DNA of 64,000 bases, from contig JAPQWV010000483.1 in NCBI GenBank assembly GCA_027422505.1, positions 124,001 through 188,000 of the forward strand, given 5' to 3'. The stretch is from Craterostigma plantagineum (taxonomy: Eukaryota; Streptophyta; Magnoliopsida; Lamiales; Linderniaceae). Shown here piece after piece: positions 47,700-61,600 of the stretch (position 1 is its first letter; each line of letters opens with the position of its first letter). The notes under the pieces were generated by a model, which saw only the letters and a list, made by a program, of their open reading frames with translations, was not told where the DNA came from and made no database searches. Both the position numbers and the translations under genes were made by a program.

Positions 47700-50616
47700 A
47701 CAACGTTGAAACCAGTGCTACACTAAAGACAAGAAAGAGGCAGAATTTTTTGTTAGAATTGAACTGAAATTATTGTTCTGATTTACCAAAAAATTGGAAC
47801 ATGTGAAAACAAAAATAATAAATGTTGATCCATGGCTGATTAAAGATGTAAGAGTTGTATACTGGCCAGCTAAAACATCTACTCCTCTCGCCTTTTCAAG
47901 TAAAAAGCCCATCAATTTTTCATGTATCTAATCGATCAATCAAGTCAGCAGAAACATTATGTAAAGAATTCCAAAATCCAAAACGATAAGGCAGCAAGTT
48001 CATATAATCTCTCAGAAGTCAATTACCACAGAAGAGGCACTTCATGAAATTTTACGAAAAACATCCTTTTTCAACGAACATGAAATTGACATATAAACCA
48101 AGATTTACTTTTCAGATGTTGAACTTTCCTGCAACTAATAACCTTTAGGAATTCCAATCAAACCCATATTTCAACTAAACCAAACTCTAATCACAAACTG
48201 TTAAAGTCTACACCAACTCATCCCCGAGAACCCAATAGAGTCACACTGTCTTGCTCACAAGATTATGCAAAAAAAAACGTTTAAACAGATTTCCAAAGCT
48301 CGAGTGACAAAACAAGAACGAAACCCATTAGGTCATCCAGATTAAAGAGTTCAAATCAGCTGAAATTTTCAAATTTCTTTTCGTCTATTAAAAGTACGGT
48401 TAGTACTTGAAAAAAACTAGAAAAGGTAACAATACAACAGTTAAAAAACACAAATCAACAAAGCTACCTTAACTGAGGAGGTCTAAACTCAATCGACGGA
48501 ACAGTGAACAACAGAAAGAGGAAACAAACGTACGGCTATATATCGTTTCCTTCTGTTCTGCCCACGTCGTCGATTTGGAAACGTTTACTTTTTAACCTAA
48601 TTACTTTTTTAGCCCCAAAACTACGCAGAAGTATAGAATTCGCCTCTCTATTTAGGAAAATGCACGTATGTTAAGTGACGTCATACGACGATAGCCCACA
48701 GTTTTAGTAGTATTATATTCTATTCACAGAACAGACTAGCAGATATATTTATGAATCATCAAAGTATATTCAATTTAATGGTGTCACTTGCCATTAGAAT
48801 CTTGACAAAGTAAAGTGAAGCAAAGAAAATACGAAAAAAAAAAGAGCTTTAGGATCGTCATTTACCGTAAAGTCGGATGAAAGTGATATTTCTTATCATT
48901 TATTTAATTTATGGGTTTTTATGTAGACAAAGACCAACTTCAACTTGTGTTTTACTAATGACGATATTGATTATTTTATGCTTAGATCACCTCTTTGACC
49001 TATAGCGTAATTACATGCGCATTATCCAAGAATCGTACTTGTGGTGTGCTTTTTTTTTTTTTTAATTAGGAGTTACTTAAACATTATGTAACATAATCAC
49101 TTCTGTATATATCGATGATAAAATCAATAGAAAATTAAGAATCCAAGTTTTTTTTGTTATAAGATTCCTTCCAAAAGTAATAAATAAGATTCCTTCCAAA
49201 AGTAATATGGAGTCTCTCGTTACGAAGAATGATTATAATGATTATGTCAGTGTAATTCAATTATTTCTGATTAAAATTAGTGATTATGATGGTGGTGATG
49301 ATGTAATAATCAATAATACAATAATTGGACGAATAATACAGAGGTGACTTGGCAACACGCGTCAGTTGAAAATAGGGTTTGCAACAGATGCCTTTGATAC
49401 ATGGAATCTTGACTGAAGGCGAATCATTAGATTCCAAAACATAATATATAATATATATATATATATATAATAAATATTATGGTAATATAGAGAAAAATAG
49501 AGATTGATATCCAAAGACAGCCTAACACACACCTGTTAAACACGTCGTGTTTGTTTAGTTTTCATGATTCCGTATCTCTAATTTTGTGCAATATTCTAAT
49601 CTGATTCTAATTGCTTACTTAACAACTCGATGACATCACTATTTAATATTGTCTTAGGATATAGTCCTATGTTATATTTATGGAGATGTGTGCTGATTGT
49701 TGTAGTGTAGGACGTGCCACACACGTGCATGACGCCATAGTCGCAAAAAATATCTTTGGGATGATGGGCAAGTTGAATTTCTTTTCTTCGTTTATTTATA
49801 ACATCTCGTTATACTAAATATATTATTTTAATACAATACGAACCACTTTTATTTTGTGCTGTGGCATCGGTTTTTGTGTAACAAATATGATAATATCACG
49901 AGATCGGTAGATGATTAGTTCCACAACACAAGCCCCCACGTAAACGGGTCAGCTGCTGATTCGGGTCGGGTCATTATGAATACGGTGTGCTGTTGGGTCG
50001 GGCCGTCATAGTTTGGATCGGTATGGCTCAAGTCCAGCCCAGCCTAACCTTACTCGGACCAATTGGGTCAAGTCAACCGGTCCATACAATACGATAATTA
50101 AGATTTAATTCAATCTGAACTTCGTTAGATTACGAGGACTAATAATAATACTGATACATGATTATGTTCTTTTTATCCTTGCAATTCTTCTTACAACGAA
50201 TATTCTTCCTATTTTCTATTATGGTACGCATGTTAGGTTCAAGAAGTGACTGCATAGTTTTGTATGTACGTTCTTTTTTTCTCAATACACGTCCAAAAAA
50301 GACTTTCGTCTTTGCTCGACAAAGGGCATGCATGAATCATGATGTCCCGACTATATATTACTAATTTATTTAAATAGCAACAAAAACAATAACATCGTAG
50401 AAATAATAATACGAAAGCCATTGTCGTGTTGATTAGGACAAGACACGGTAGTTTTCCACCAACAGCTTTCATTCCTCGTGACGCTTCTCTTTTCTGACTA
50501 ACATTGTCCTCACCTTTCAGGTGCCATTATTAACCATTATTAACCATTTTCATAAGCTCCATCTTTGTATTTCACTTTTTTCTTATTCAATTAAATTTTA
50601 GCATATATATATATAT
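47700..50616. other. NLP 5' leader and long intergenic region
   Basis: Up to about 48550 this is probably the spliced leader of the NLP gene. Beyond it the DNA is AT-rich with direct repeats ('gattccttccaaaagtaat' twice near 49165-49205), a TA run at about 49443-49470 and an A/T-rich promoter ending in a TA run right before 50617. No gene recognised. Confidence 0.5.
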
Positions 50617-51489
50617 ATGGAGGAAAACCCTAAAGAAGAAGAAGAAGGTTCGATACCGTACGTTCTCGAGCCAAATCTCGTATATTCTTCGCCAAACCGT
50701 TCATGGTCGTGCCCTCCGAGCGACACGTTCGCGGTGCGGGGCCCACAATACTCGAAGACGAAGGCGAAAATCCCGTGTAAGAACTATCTCCTCGAGCCGC
50801 TCGCCTTCGACTGGGTCAAAGGCGGCCCCCACAAGGTATCGAACCCCCTCGCGAAGAACCCTAATAACAACCGCCGAGTTCGAAGATCGATGGAAGAAGA
50901 CGACGGCTCTTCGTCCGTATGGGCCTTCAACTTCCAACTCCCGACGAAGGAGAACCACAGCATGATCGCCTATTTCTTGGCCCGAGAGCCCTTCTCGGAA
51001 GATTCTTTGACGGGCCGATTCCTAAAGGGAGACGAGCGTTTCAAGAATTCGAGGTTGAAGTTGATCGTCAACGTAGTGAACGGGCCTTGGATCGTGACTA
51101 AGGCCGTCGGTAATAATAATAATAATACTGCTGCTGAATGATCACTTCACCTAAAAGCTTAAGCTGATAGAGGTCGCGTTATGTTTTTTTAATTATTTTC
51201 GACAGGCAAACAGGCGATTTGCCTCGTCGGGCGAGCGCTCACCTGCGCGTACCGTACGGGCGAGGGTTTCTTCGAGGTGGACATAGACATTGGGTCATCG
51301 ATAGTTGCGAGGACGGTGTTTCTCTTGGCATTTGGGTACTTCAAGAATCTTACGGTCGACTTAGGGTTTTTGATGGAGGGTCAGGATGAGTCGGAGCTTC
51401 CCGAGCAAGTGTTGGGCGCGGTTAGGTTCTCGGGCCTCGACGGCGGGTCAGCGGAGCGGATCAAATGGGTCAACGGAGGCGAAGTTTGA
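50617..51489 (+). CDS. DUF1336 (EDR2 C-terminal-like) protein
   Basis: Exons 50617-51109 and 51206-51489, phase-1 intron, 258 residues, intact. The whole protein is one DUF1336 domain, the C-terminal module of ENHANCED DISEASE RESISTANCE 2. It lacks the START and PH domains of EDR2. Visible motifs are NRSWSCPPSDTFAVRGPQY, CKNYLLEPLAFDWVKG, NFQLPTKENHSMIAYF and RLKLIVNVVNGPWIVTKAVG; the second exon has LTCAYRTGEGFFEVDIDIGSS. Small stand-alone DUF1336 proteins are common in plants and mostly uncharacterised. A lipid-linked role is inference from EDR2. Confidence 0.88.
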
Positions 51490-51874
51490 TTGTTGTGGGA
51501 ATTAATAAGTTGGTAAAAGTGTTATTATTATACGAGGTACGTATCAACTTCAACTTTATAGTAGTAGTTGTACTTCATGACTACGTTACGATACGAATAT
51601 TGTTGAGCTCTATATTGTTGGGTCGGCGAAGGACGACAAACTTTGAAAGCTCATTCATGAAATAAACAAATCACAGCAAACAATAGCAGTAATCCAATTC
51701 AATAGGGGTTTCACATATAGGTGGGTTAACTATACCGTATACGGGACTTCTCGAAAAGAATCAATACACATAACCAAAAGACCGGAAAATTACAACTATA
51801 TAAAGCTTGCATTATCCTCTCAGCAAAATGGTTTCCTGCAAAAAGTAAAAAGAAGGCAGAGCATCCTTCCGAAA

Positions 51875-54800
51875 TCAGTAGCCTCCACCATATGGCTGCT
51901 GTCCATAATATGGATTTCCAGGCCGAAATCCCGATGGCTGCTGCATGTTAAACCCTTGTCCCGTACCCATATTCATATCCATACCCGGACCCATCCCACG
52001 ACCCATGGGTTGGCCCACTCCGTACCCACCCATGCCCATATTACCCGTACCCATCATTGAGTTGGGTGGTGCGCGGATAGCACTCGCCCCAGCCCGGCCC
52101 AAGCCCATGGCTTTGCCCATGGTAACCGTAGACGTTGGTGGGGCAGCAGTGGAAGACGTCGAGGTTGGTTTTTCCATTCTTCTCTCCTTTCGGTTTATGG
52201 CATCAAAGTCAACTCCGATATCAGCCAATGGATTTGTTTTATCTGTAGATGATGGATATTGTTAGATATATAGACTGTCAGCATTCAAAATAATACGTAG
52301 TACGAAAGGTGGTCAGAGAACACGTGAATAATGACTTACGTCCAGAGATATTGAGATCCACCAATCCACGGCTAAGAGTGTCAGCCCACACAGACGACTT
52401 CATCTCAAACTTTTCCTTCGATGGCTGAGAAATTGGCCTGGTCGAAGATGGCTGTACTTGTGAAGCATGTGAGCCCATATGCAGAGGAGGCACGTAATTG
52501 GCCGAGCCAGGCTGTGCAGGAGCATTTCGCTGCAAAGCGGGCCCACCCGACATAGGAGGAACGGCGCTGAAGTTCGACGGAGAAGGACCACCAACAGATG
52601 CCGACTGGGCACTGTAATTGCCATAAAAGTTGATATTTGCCTGATGATTGGTCTGCACCATACCACCTTGAGTACTCAAAAATGGCTGAGATGCTTGGAC
52701 TGGGAAACTCGGAGCCATGGTCTGGCTTGTATAACTGGTTTGTGGGGCAGATTCCACCGATTGGAGAGGATTGGATTGAAGGAAACGCTGGTCAGCTTGG
52801 GCTGGAAATCCCGAGCCAGGCAGATTGGGCTGGGATTGGAAGCTGTTTCCATGGAATGGCAAGCCAAACTGTGGTGGTGGAGGCTGATTTGTGGTGGTTT
52901 GCAGAGCAAAGCCTCCTTGAGGCATGAGTTGTGGTGGAGCGTTGTAACCATTCTGTGGATTAATGGATGATGAAGGTGCAGATGGAGGGAGAATATCTGC
53001 TAAAATGTCAATGTCTTCGATGCCCGACGACTGTGGAGATATGGTGTTTGTAGGCTCAAACCCAAATGCGTTTTGAGGAGCTGCTTCAAAACTTGAAGTG
53101 GTGTCAGTGGATGGAGTGGTGTGTTGTTGAACTGGGGTGGTATCAGCAGCAGAGGGGATAGCTTTAAATGGACCGTCCCCAAAAGGATCATCAATAGGCT
53201 GTAAAACAGGGCAATCCAATCGATTGATATGCTATATATGCGTAATAGTGAGATAGAAGAAAGAAATCAATTACGAGAATGCTAAAACGTGAATTTCCAT
53301 AGCTGACCAATCTTTGATTCAATCAATTCGTTTATAAACATGAATTAGGAGTGGGTCTACATAAAAAGATTCTTTAAGTTTCCATGAAATTCTTGATTCT
53401 GATGCAGAAACAGTGGTAAACATGTCTACATATTAGCACATAGTATGAAAGAACGCTCATACGGTCCAAAAATTTGCACAAGTGAATCATGATAATATAT
53501 AAAGATTTCTGCCAAAGTGGCCCATCATGTTTCATGGTCCAAAATCCTAATTATCAGGATTCATCACATGAACCAACCTTCAAATATTATTACGTAAAAG
53601 AAAAAACTAGCCATGATCACTCTGAAAATGGCAGGCGAAAAAAAGGTTTACCTGATCGTTCACTGCGGATGCCAATGATGCAGTCAGCGAGGAATCATTT
53701 TCAGTGCTAGTGGTCACAAGAGCTAAAGAATTTGAAGAAAAAGACTCGGTCAAAGAGCCCAGAAGATCCACCTCAGCAGCAGATGCAGCAGGAGCAAGTG
53801 ATGTGGAGGTTGGAACTACTAGAAATTATGACAAAGAAAGTGTTTATACGCAGAAAGTAAACCGTATGTATTGCACAGAAACAAAAAGGTAATCAGCAGG
53901 TGGCTTTGATATAACTACAAATGCTAGATAATTATTAAAATTTTACCTGAAGATGCACCTCGTGGATCGAACTCGTCAAAGCCAAATTCCTCCATTTTGT
54001 TGCTATCTTGTCCTGTAGGCTGGGGTAATGATGGTGAAGGAGAGACGGGAGCAGCGGATGCAGTTGGAGATGTGGCTTTCGGGGCATAACTTACTGATTC
54101 ACGATCCCTATAAGTGAGGCGAGAATCGTTATACAGCAGTTCAATTTTCAAAAAAGGACTAAATAAATGTCACAAGTTTGTGTACTTTTCACTATAAGTA
54201 GGACTTTGCCCGGCACTGACAGCCTCCTCATAGCTAGGTGGTGCACCAAGACTTTGCTCGGAATATTTACGATCAAGTCTGTTGACCATTGAGCTGCTAA
54301 TTGAGAATTCAGGAAGTACTAAGGTAAAAAATGTGAAATAAGAAATAAAAACGGTACCTTCCATCCTGGGATTGTTCATCAGCTCTGGCACCACTTCCTC
54401 TGAAAAAGTAAACATGATGACTTAAAAAAGTCTCTTCTAAGTCAAAGTTTTCCACCCACCGACTCTAATCTCCACGTTGTGTTTAGATATTCCAAATTCA
54501 TTGTTACACGATCAAATCAACTTCTAATATAACGACAAGACTTAGTAATGGTTCCAACAATCATACAGCCAGGATGAATTGATAGAACATAAAGTAAAGA
54601 AGAATACCATGAGACTTTGATAACGATTACTATAGAGATTGAACAAGACCTGGAAGAGTGCTGCTCGTCATCTTCATTTCGACCGTATCTATCTCCATCA
54701 GCACTTCTACTTCTTGATCCATAACTATAATCACCAATGCTTTGACTTCTTCCTCGGTAATCATCATTTTTATACCCATCTCGGCTTGAGAGGTCCTCAC

Positions 54801-56490
54801 CATATCTGCCATACCTATCGCCTTCTCGACCATAAGAGCCTTCGTATCGAGATCTATCATCATCTCTGGAAGCCCAATCTCTCTCTCTCCCATTGCTATA
54901 GCGATCATCATACTTTTCTCCATAGCTTCCAGACCCTGGACGATACATACCACCTGCAGTGGTATTCCGATACCTAAAGCAGTGAAATCAATACCGCCTT
55001 AGCTTAATAAGTGATCATGATTTGGCTACTCCTGATGCATCCAAGACTAGATTGTATAATGTAAATCATTCACATTAAAAAGTTTCAGGTTCAATATACG
55101 TATAGCAGAAAATATTCAACTATTTAAGAAAGACGGAAATAGACAGCAGAACAGCATTAGATCATGTAGCAACCGTTTGCTCACAAAGCTATCTTACTTG
55201 TCTCTGTTAGCAGCAGCCTTCTGACGAACTTCTTGCAGTCTTTCCTTGTCGTTCACGAGAACGACAAGACTCTGAGATTTTCTTCTGATGTTGTTTCCCT
55301 GATCTCTTCCACTGGAATCAATGTACTGAAAATCTGACAATGTCTACAGATACCAAATTGAACATAATAAACATAAATGATCGACATAATTAGTAGAATA
55401 GCTCAGAAGAAAATATTGAAGATATCATGAAGAAACTAACTGAAATTTGGTATCCATGTTCCCTGATATCATCAATAACACGTTCCGAACCATGAGCTAC
55501 CAAGTATTCGAGAACAGTCAAAGCCTGCACGAGCACAAACAGAATGGTTACAAAAGCTAGCCATTTACTGAAGGGAAGCTTACTCACAACATAAGAGGAT
55601 TCAGAATCTTATGTTGGGATAGCTAATAAGAGTGACTAAAAGAAAACTGATAGATAGTCCCACAATGACAGTTTAACCAATCTCCTAGTCCTATTGGAGG
55701 TGGACATTCATATGTGGTTAGGAGAGCATCAAACATTTCAATTTTTAATCAAAATGAGGAAAACAAACCTTGTAAACGTGCCGCCAGTTTTTTCCAGTAT
55801 CATTGATTCGCTTCCATATTACTGCCATGATCATCTGATGCTCATGGCTATTGAAACAAGGGATCAGTAACTTATCAAATCAAAAATCAATTCTTGTGGG
55901 ATAGTGTGTTGGTAAAGAGTGACACATACTAGTTTTTTGTTGCCTGAGCGATATCAGCAAGAACTGATCCATGCGGACCCCAAGACTCATTGCTAGTTGC
56001 ATCAAGAACCTGCAGAGTTGTCCCAAATTAAAAAGAAATTCATTAAAAATGGTAAAGATAACCCTATAACAATCATAACAAACAACCAAGCACCTTCTGC
56101 TCGATTGAAGGGACTTTCAGAACTTTCTTGTTCACCCCTCTTTTTCTGCAAGAGACAATTATGTCATGCAGAGGTATACATGTTATATCATATCACTGTT
56201 AGAAGCTGAAAACACTTGAACGAAAACAAATTGGCAACGCAAGTGGCAAGGACCGAAAAAAGAAGTAACAAAATAGCTTAGAGTTACTCATCCAACCGAA
56301 AATATACATTTTTTCAATTCGTCCGAACAACTCTAAGGATTTCCTTTTCAATCTTTCCTAAAAAAAAATACTGTGAAATCTCAAGTCCCTAAAGTATACA
56401 CTGTGAAATTAACCAAACATTAAGGATTACATAAGAAATGAAAAGTTAAACTTACAGGTCTCGCACAGTTTGATCAAATGCCTTCTTCAT
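51875..56490 (-). CDS. EPSIN2/3: clathrin interactor EPSIN2/3-type ENTH protein
   Basis: Thirteen exons on the minus strand: 56490-56456, 56145-56094, 56009-55930, 55847-55769, 55524-55441, 55343-55198, 54973-54650, 54399-54358, 54278-54186, 54107-53947, 53818-53652, 53198-52340 and 52242-51875. The frame is open throughout. Epsins bind phosphoinositides with the ENTH domain and link cargo to clathrin at trans-Golgi or plasma membrane. The ENTH domain (about residues 10-145) has [26 protein letters not shown] and [16 protein letters not shown]. An Arg/Ser/Tyr/Asp-rich stretch follows, then [19 protein letters not shown] clathrin or adaptor motifs, a Gln/Pro-rich region and a Gly/Met-rich C-terminus. 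Residue 15, normally Glu in the family's REVN motif, is Gly here. Confidence 0.9.
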
Positions 56491-57532
56491 TTCACAATTC
56501 GCTTAAGTATTATTTTGACACTTAATTTATACGTCAAAGACAGTTTGATCAAATGCCTTCTTAATAATTTTCCCTTTAGCTAATGCGGTCCATCATATGC
56601 CAAACTAGCAGCAAACCATGATTAGATTCCTGCAAAAAACAACATAAATCATTCAAAAAGATCACAACCAATATTGATTACTCAATAAGTCAAAAAAATG
56701 ATGTCTTCTAGGAAGAACGATAACAATTGCTCAGAAATGCGCTTATTCATCCAGTTCATCGCGCACGGGATCAATTAAATTATGTGATAGGCATTACCAG
56801 AAACAATCGATAGATACCCAATCAATGAAAATCGCAAATTCAGCAAGCAAACAATAGCCCCGTATTCAGATACAAGAAGCAGAATACTTCAATGGACTTT
56901 GAAATCTTACATACCGCGCCAGCTAATTCACAAAGAAAAAGAAATCTAGACTCGTCAAGACAAGGGCATAATTTCTAACCCCCCACACGCATACAATTAA
57001 AGAATCGAATGACCGACTAGATCGGATAGATAAGAACCAAGAAATCAACACCACAATGAGCAATTGGTACCGAAGGCGGCGAAAGAGCGAGATTGCATCG
57101 TTCCCCAACCAAGTCGTAAGCAAAAATGGCAGATACTTAATCGATCGAAGGGAGAAAAAATAAAAGGCCGATCCCTGTCCACAGAGAAACAGAGTCGAAG
57201 GACAAGCTGTCTAGAGAGACGAACGGTAAAAGAAAAAAGAAAAAAACAAAAATGAAAACAGAAATGCAAAACATCCGTTGGCTGGTAATTAGAAAGAGCT
57301 GTAACTGCCAATTACTCAATAAATAAATAGAATATGAATATTTGTGGTTTTTCCATAAAACTAGTTGTTATTTTCTTATTCATGCAATGTTAGAGATTGC
57401 TATTGGTTTTCCTTGAAATAAACTGATCGGTTTTTTCATGTAAGGTTATTTTAAATTGATTTAGTGGTAGCTCAGATTTAATTTGTTCCATATATCATCA
57501 TAACCTGGAGAAGAGGCATTTTTTTTTATGGA
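56491..57532. other. EPSIN 5' leader and promoter
   Basis: Contains a short direct repeat of exon 1 sequence: 'cagtttgatcaaatgccttctt' lies both in exon 1 (56467-56488) and again near 56541-56562. This suggests a partial duplication of the start region. A likely noncoding first exon lies near 57060-57320. Confidence 0.45.
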
Positions 57533-57826
57533 AAATTTTCGTTCAGGCCCTGTCAGAAAACAAATTAGTTTTAAGGACCCGATTATTCAGTAATAATTTA
57601 TTGGTCTGCAGAAACAAGTCAGTGTTCCCACAATAACAGTTCATTGTTATGAAAATAACAGAAAATGACCATCCGATAACAATTCATACACACTTTATAA
57701 CAGTTGGTCCTTATCTTTAAATTTTACGAAAAGTTGGTCCTTTAAACTAAATTTTTTTCTTAAAGGTCCTGGAAACTATTTTTAATCACTTTTGGGGCCT
57801 GAATGATAATTTATCCTTTTTTATTT
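57533..57826 (-). repeat. dispersed repeat family, copy D
   Basis: Close match, in reverse orientation, to copy B (40850-41160). Shared blocks include the complement of 'aaaagtgattaaaaatag', 'ggaccaactgttataaag' and 'gggcctgaacgaaaatttt'. It sits between the EPSIN promoter and the extensin 3' region. Confidence 0.8.
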
Positions 57827-58693
57827 TAACAAAATACAATGAAGTAAAAAGGTGTCGTTCTTTCATATCGATTTAATTATTAGGTACGGTTTGGTGGAAA
57901 ATCGAAATTTCCACTTCATTGCAGAGGCTGCTGCCCAAGATCAAGACAAAAACATCGATTCAATTATGGAGACTGCAAATATAATTCGAGACTTATATTT
58001 AAAATAATTATGAGGTGTACCACTAACATCTAATCTCACTGGCTTCCATGATATAACAATCATGCAAGAAACATCATCATACAATAATGGGATTTTTGTC
58101 AACAAGCCCATAAGATATTGAAGCAGTTGGTATGGTACGCTAAAGTCGTCTTGTTTTTTTCTGAATAAAAAAAAAATTTCTGTAATCAATACTGTCGAAT
58201 GAAATGAGATGAACACGATCATTTTATTGAAAAACGTTGAGGCAAAGAAAATACACATATAAGAACAATAGAACTAATTTGAATATTCAGAATCTATAGC
58301 TTTGATGCAAGAGAGAAAAAAAAAAAAAGAAAAAAAAAACACAATTCAGACGACAGGCCGTCTCTTCAACTTCCTCGTGGAAACAAACAGTTCATCTTCT
58401 TCCCCTGCATATGAGACAGAAGACACATAAGCATGTACGATGTCAGCTGTCCGTACACAGAGAATTCCGAGGTTTTCGATCCATGGAGGACCTTATTGAA
58501 TAATAAACTAGTTGCTTCGGAAAGTTGACGTTTGATCGATCTCCTTAGCCTGCCTTCTCTTATTCTGCATTTGAAAATAAAACCTGCATATATAGAAAAA
58601 AAGAGAAAAAAAAATGAGACGACACTAATAAACAACTAAAGGTGTAACAGATTCGTCAAGGTGTGCAACTTACAAAGAAAATCGCCGAAGGAC
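57827..58693. other. 3' flank of extensin gene, nothing recognised
   Basis: AT-rich DNA. An open stretch at 58366-58635 (minus) shows no family resemblance and overlaps intron-like sequence. It may be 3' untranslated. Confidence 0.4.
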
Positions 58694-61600
58694 TTAGTAC
58701 GGTTTAGGAGGAGGAGGAGAAGCGTAGATGTAGACTGGTGGCGGAGATGGAGAAGGCGGTGGTGGGGATGTGTAGTGGTAAGGTGGTGGTGGAGATGGAG
58801 ACGGTGGTGGTGGGGATTTGTAGACGTAAGGCGGCGGTGGTGGAGATTTATATACGTAAGGTGGCGGTGGTGGGGAACTGTATACGTATGGTGGTGGAGG
58901 GGGAGGGGATTTGTATACGTAGGGCGGCGGCGGTGGTGGAGACTTATATACGTATGGCGGTGGAGGTGGGGAGCTGTATACGTATGGTGGTGGAGGTGGG
59001 GGGGACTTGTATACGTAAGGCGGTGGGGGTGGAGACTTGTAGATGTAGGGCGGTGGGGGTGGAGACTTATAGACGTAAGGTGGTGGAGGCGGGGAACTGT
59101 ATACATAAGGCGGCGGTGGTGGTGGAGACTTATAAACGTATGGTGGTGGAGGCGGGGAACTGTATACATAAGGCGGCGGTGGTGGTGGAGACTTATAAAC
59201 GTACGGTGGTGGAGGTGGGGAACTGTAAACGTAAGGCGGCGGTGGTGGTGGAGACTTATACACGTACGGTGGTGGAGGTGGGGAACTGTAAACGTAAGGC
59301 GGTGGTGGTGGGGATTTGTAGACGTACGGTGGCGGTGGTGGGGAACTATATACGTAAGGAGGCGGTGGAGGAGACTTATAGACGTATGGTGGTGGTGGGG
59401 AGCTGTATACGTAAGGTGGCGGTGGAGGAGACTTATACACGTAAGGTGGCGGTGGTGGGGAACTATATACGTAAGGAGGCGGTGGAGGAGACTTATAGAC
59501 GTATGGTGGTGGTGGTGGGGAACTGTATACATACGGTGGCGGTGGTGGAGATTTATATACGTAAGGTGGTGGAGGTGGGGAGCTGTATACGTAAGGTGGC
59601 GGTGGAGGAGACTTATACACGTAAGGTGGCGGTGGAGGAGACTTATACACGTAAGGTGGTGGTGGTGGAGACTTGTAAACGTACGGTGGTGGGGGTGGGG
59701 AACTGTATACGTAAGGCGGTGGTGGTGGAGACTTGTAGACGTATGGTGGTGGTGGCGGAGACTTATACACGTACGGTGGTGGGGGTGGAGAACTGTATAC
59801 GTAAGGCGGTGGTGGTGGAGACTTGTAGACGTACGGTGGTGGTGGTGGAGAACTGTAAACGTAAGGCGGTGGTGGTGGGGATTTGTAGACGTACGGTGGC
59901 GGTGGTGGCGAACTGTAAACGTAAGGCGGCGGCGGTGGAGACTTATATACGTAGGATGGTGGGGGTGGAGAACTGTATACGTACGGCGGCGGTGGAGGAG
60001 ACTTATAGACATATGGTGGTGGTGGTGGGGAGCTGTATACATATGGTGGTGGTGGAGGGGACTTATAGACATATGGCGGCGGTGGTGGGGAGCTGTATAC
60101 ATATGGTGGTGGTGGAGGGGACTTATAGACATATGGCGGCGGTGGTGGGGAGCTGTATACATATGGCGGTGGTGGTGGGGACTTATACACGTAAGGCGGC
60201 GGTGGCGGAGACTTGTAGACGTAAGGTGGTGGAGGTGGAGGAGACTTGTAGACATACACTGGTGGTGGAGGGGGAGGAGACTTGTGCATGTATGGAGGCG
60301 GTGGTGGAGAACTGTATACGTAAGGCGGTGGTGGTGGAGACTTATAGACGTAAGGTGGCGGTGGTGGGGAACTGTATACATACGGTGAAGGAGGCGGAGG
60401 AGATTTATAGACGTACACCGGCGGGGGAGGCGGTGGAGATTTGTACACATAAGGAGACGGCGGTGGATTGCTGTATCTATAAGGCGGTGGCGGCGGAGGA
60501 GACTTGTAGACGTAGACTGGTGTCGGAGACGGCGGTGGAGAGATGTATTTATAAGGTGGCGGTGGTGGAGAACTGTATACATAAGTCGGGGTCGGCGGCG
60601 GAGGAGACTTGTACACGTAAGTGGGGGTCGGCGGCGGCGGAGAATGGTAATAATAAGGCGTATGCTTCGTGCACTCCTCGTAAGGCGTCTTGGGGGCGTA
60701 CGCAAACGGCTTGGCGTAGAGGACGACTTCGTGTTCGTCCTTCGACTTCACCTTAAGAGTCGCCCCGCTTTTCCCGTTGTGTAGGTCCGTAGGGATGCTG
60801 CACTTTGAGCCCTTGGGAGGCGCGTGGAGTTTGGCCTTGCAAGCCTTTGCTCCGTGCACGCCGTAGTCGAATCCTTCTATTGGGATGCTGAATTTTCCGT
60901 TGTTCTTTGTCTTGCCGTAGGCGATAATTTTTTTCTCGCCCACCTTGCATGTCACCTCCACGACGGCACCTGAGTCAAAAAATTATTGGTAATTTATTGA
61001 ATAAATATTTATATGATGAGAATCTTTCTAGGATAAAAAACAAAGGACATCAATTATTAAGTGGTGATTAGTATTAAATGATGGTGTAGTAGTTACCACC
61101 AAACCAATTGATTAGGTCGTACGGGAGGAAATTTGCTATTGCCATATTATAATGATAAGGTTTGTCCAATCAAATTGCAGTTTCTTGACCTAACATCTTT
61201 CTTTTGTCTACTTCCCTTTAATTGTATTTCAACTTTGGATTGTTTATTTTTCAAAAACATGCTAGACTAGGCTCCACTAATCACGTCAAAATCATCAGTA
61301 AACACGACGATACACCACATCTAAAATATAAAAAAACAAATCAGATGTCGTCGTATCGAAATCCAAATTGAAAAAAAGAATAAACGATTTATCAATGATC
61401 TAACGAGTACTGGCTGGCTATCACTAGGAAAGATAATAACGTTTTCTAAGGATTCCGTAATGAGACTAAATCCTTAAGCACTTATGTAATATAAAATGTA
61501 AGGGAAAAAATTAATGAGCAATCTATGAAAATAATAATTAATTAAGAGAGTTATGGTGGGTACCTTGAAGATGCTTCTTGTCATGGGATTTTTCTGGGTA

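Noticed and set aside
58661..60388. Long plus-strand open frames opposite the extensin gene (and others to 60756 and 61690-62839)
   Set aside because: They are made only of complements of the Pro-rich repeat (Trp/Arg/Val-rich strings) and continue no recognisable domain. They are composition shadows.
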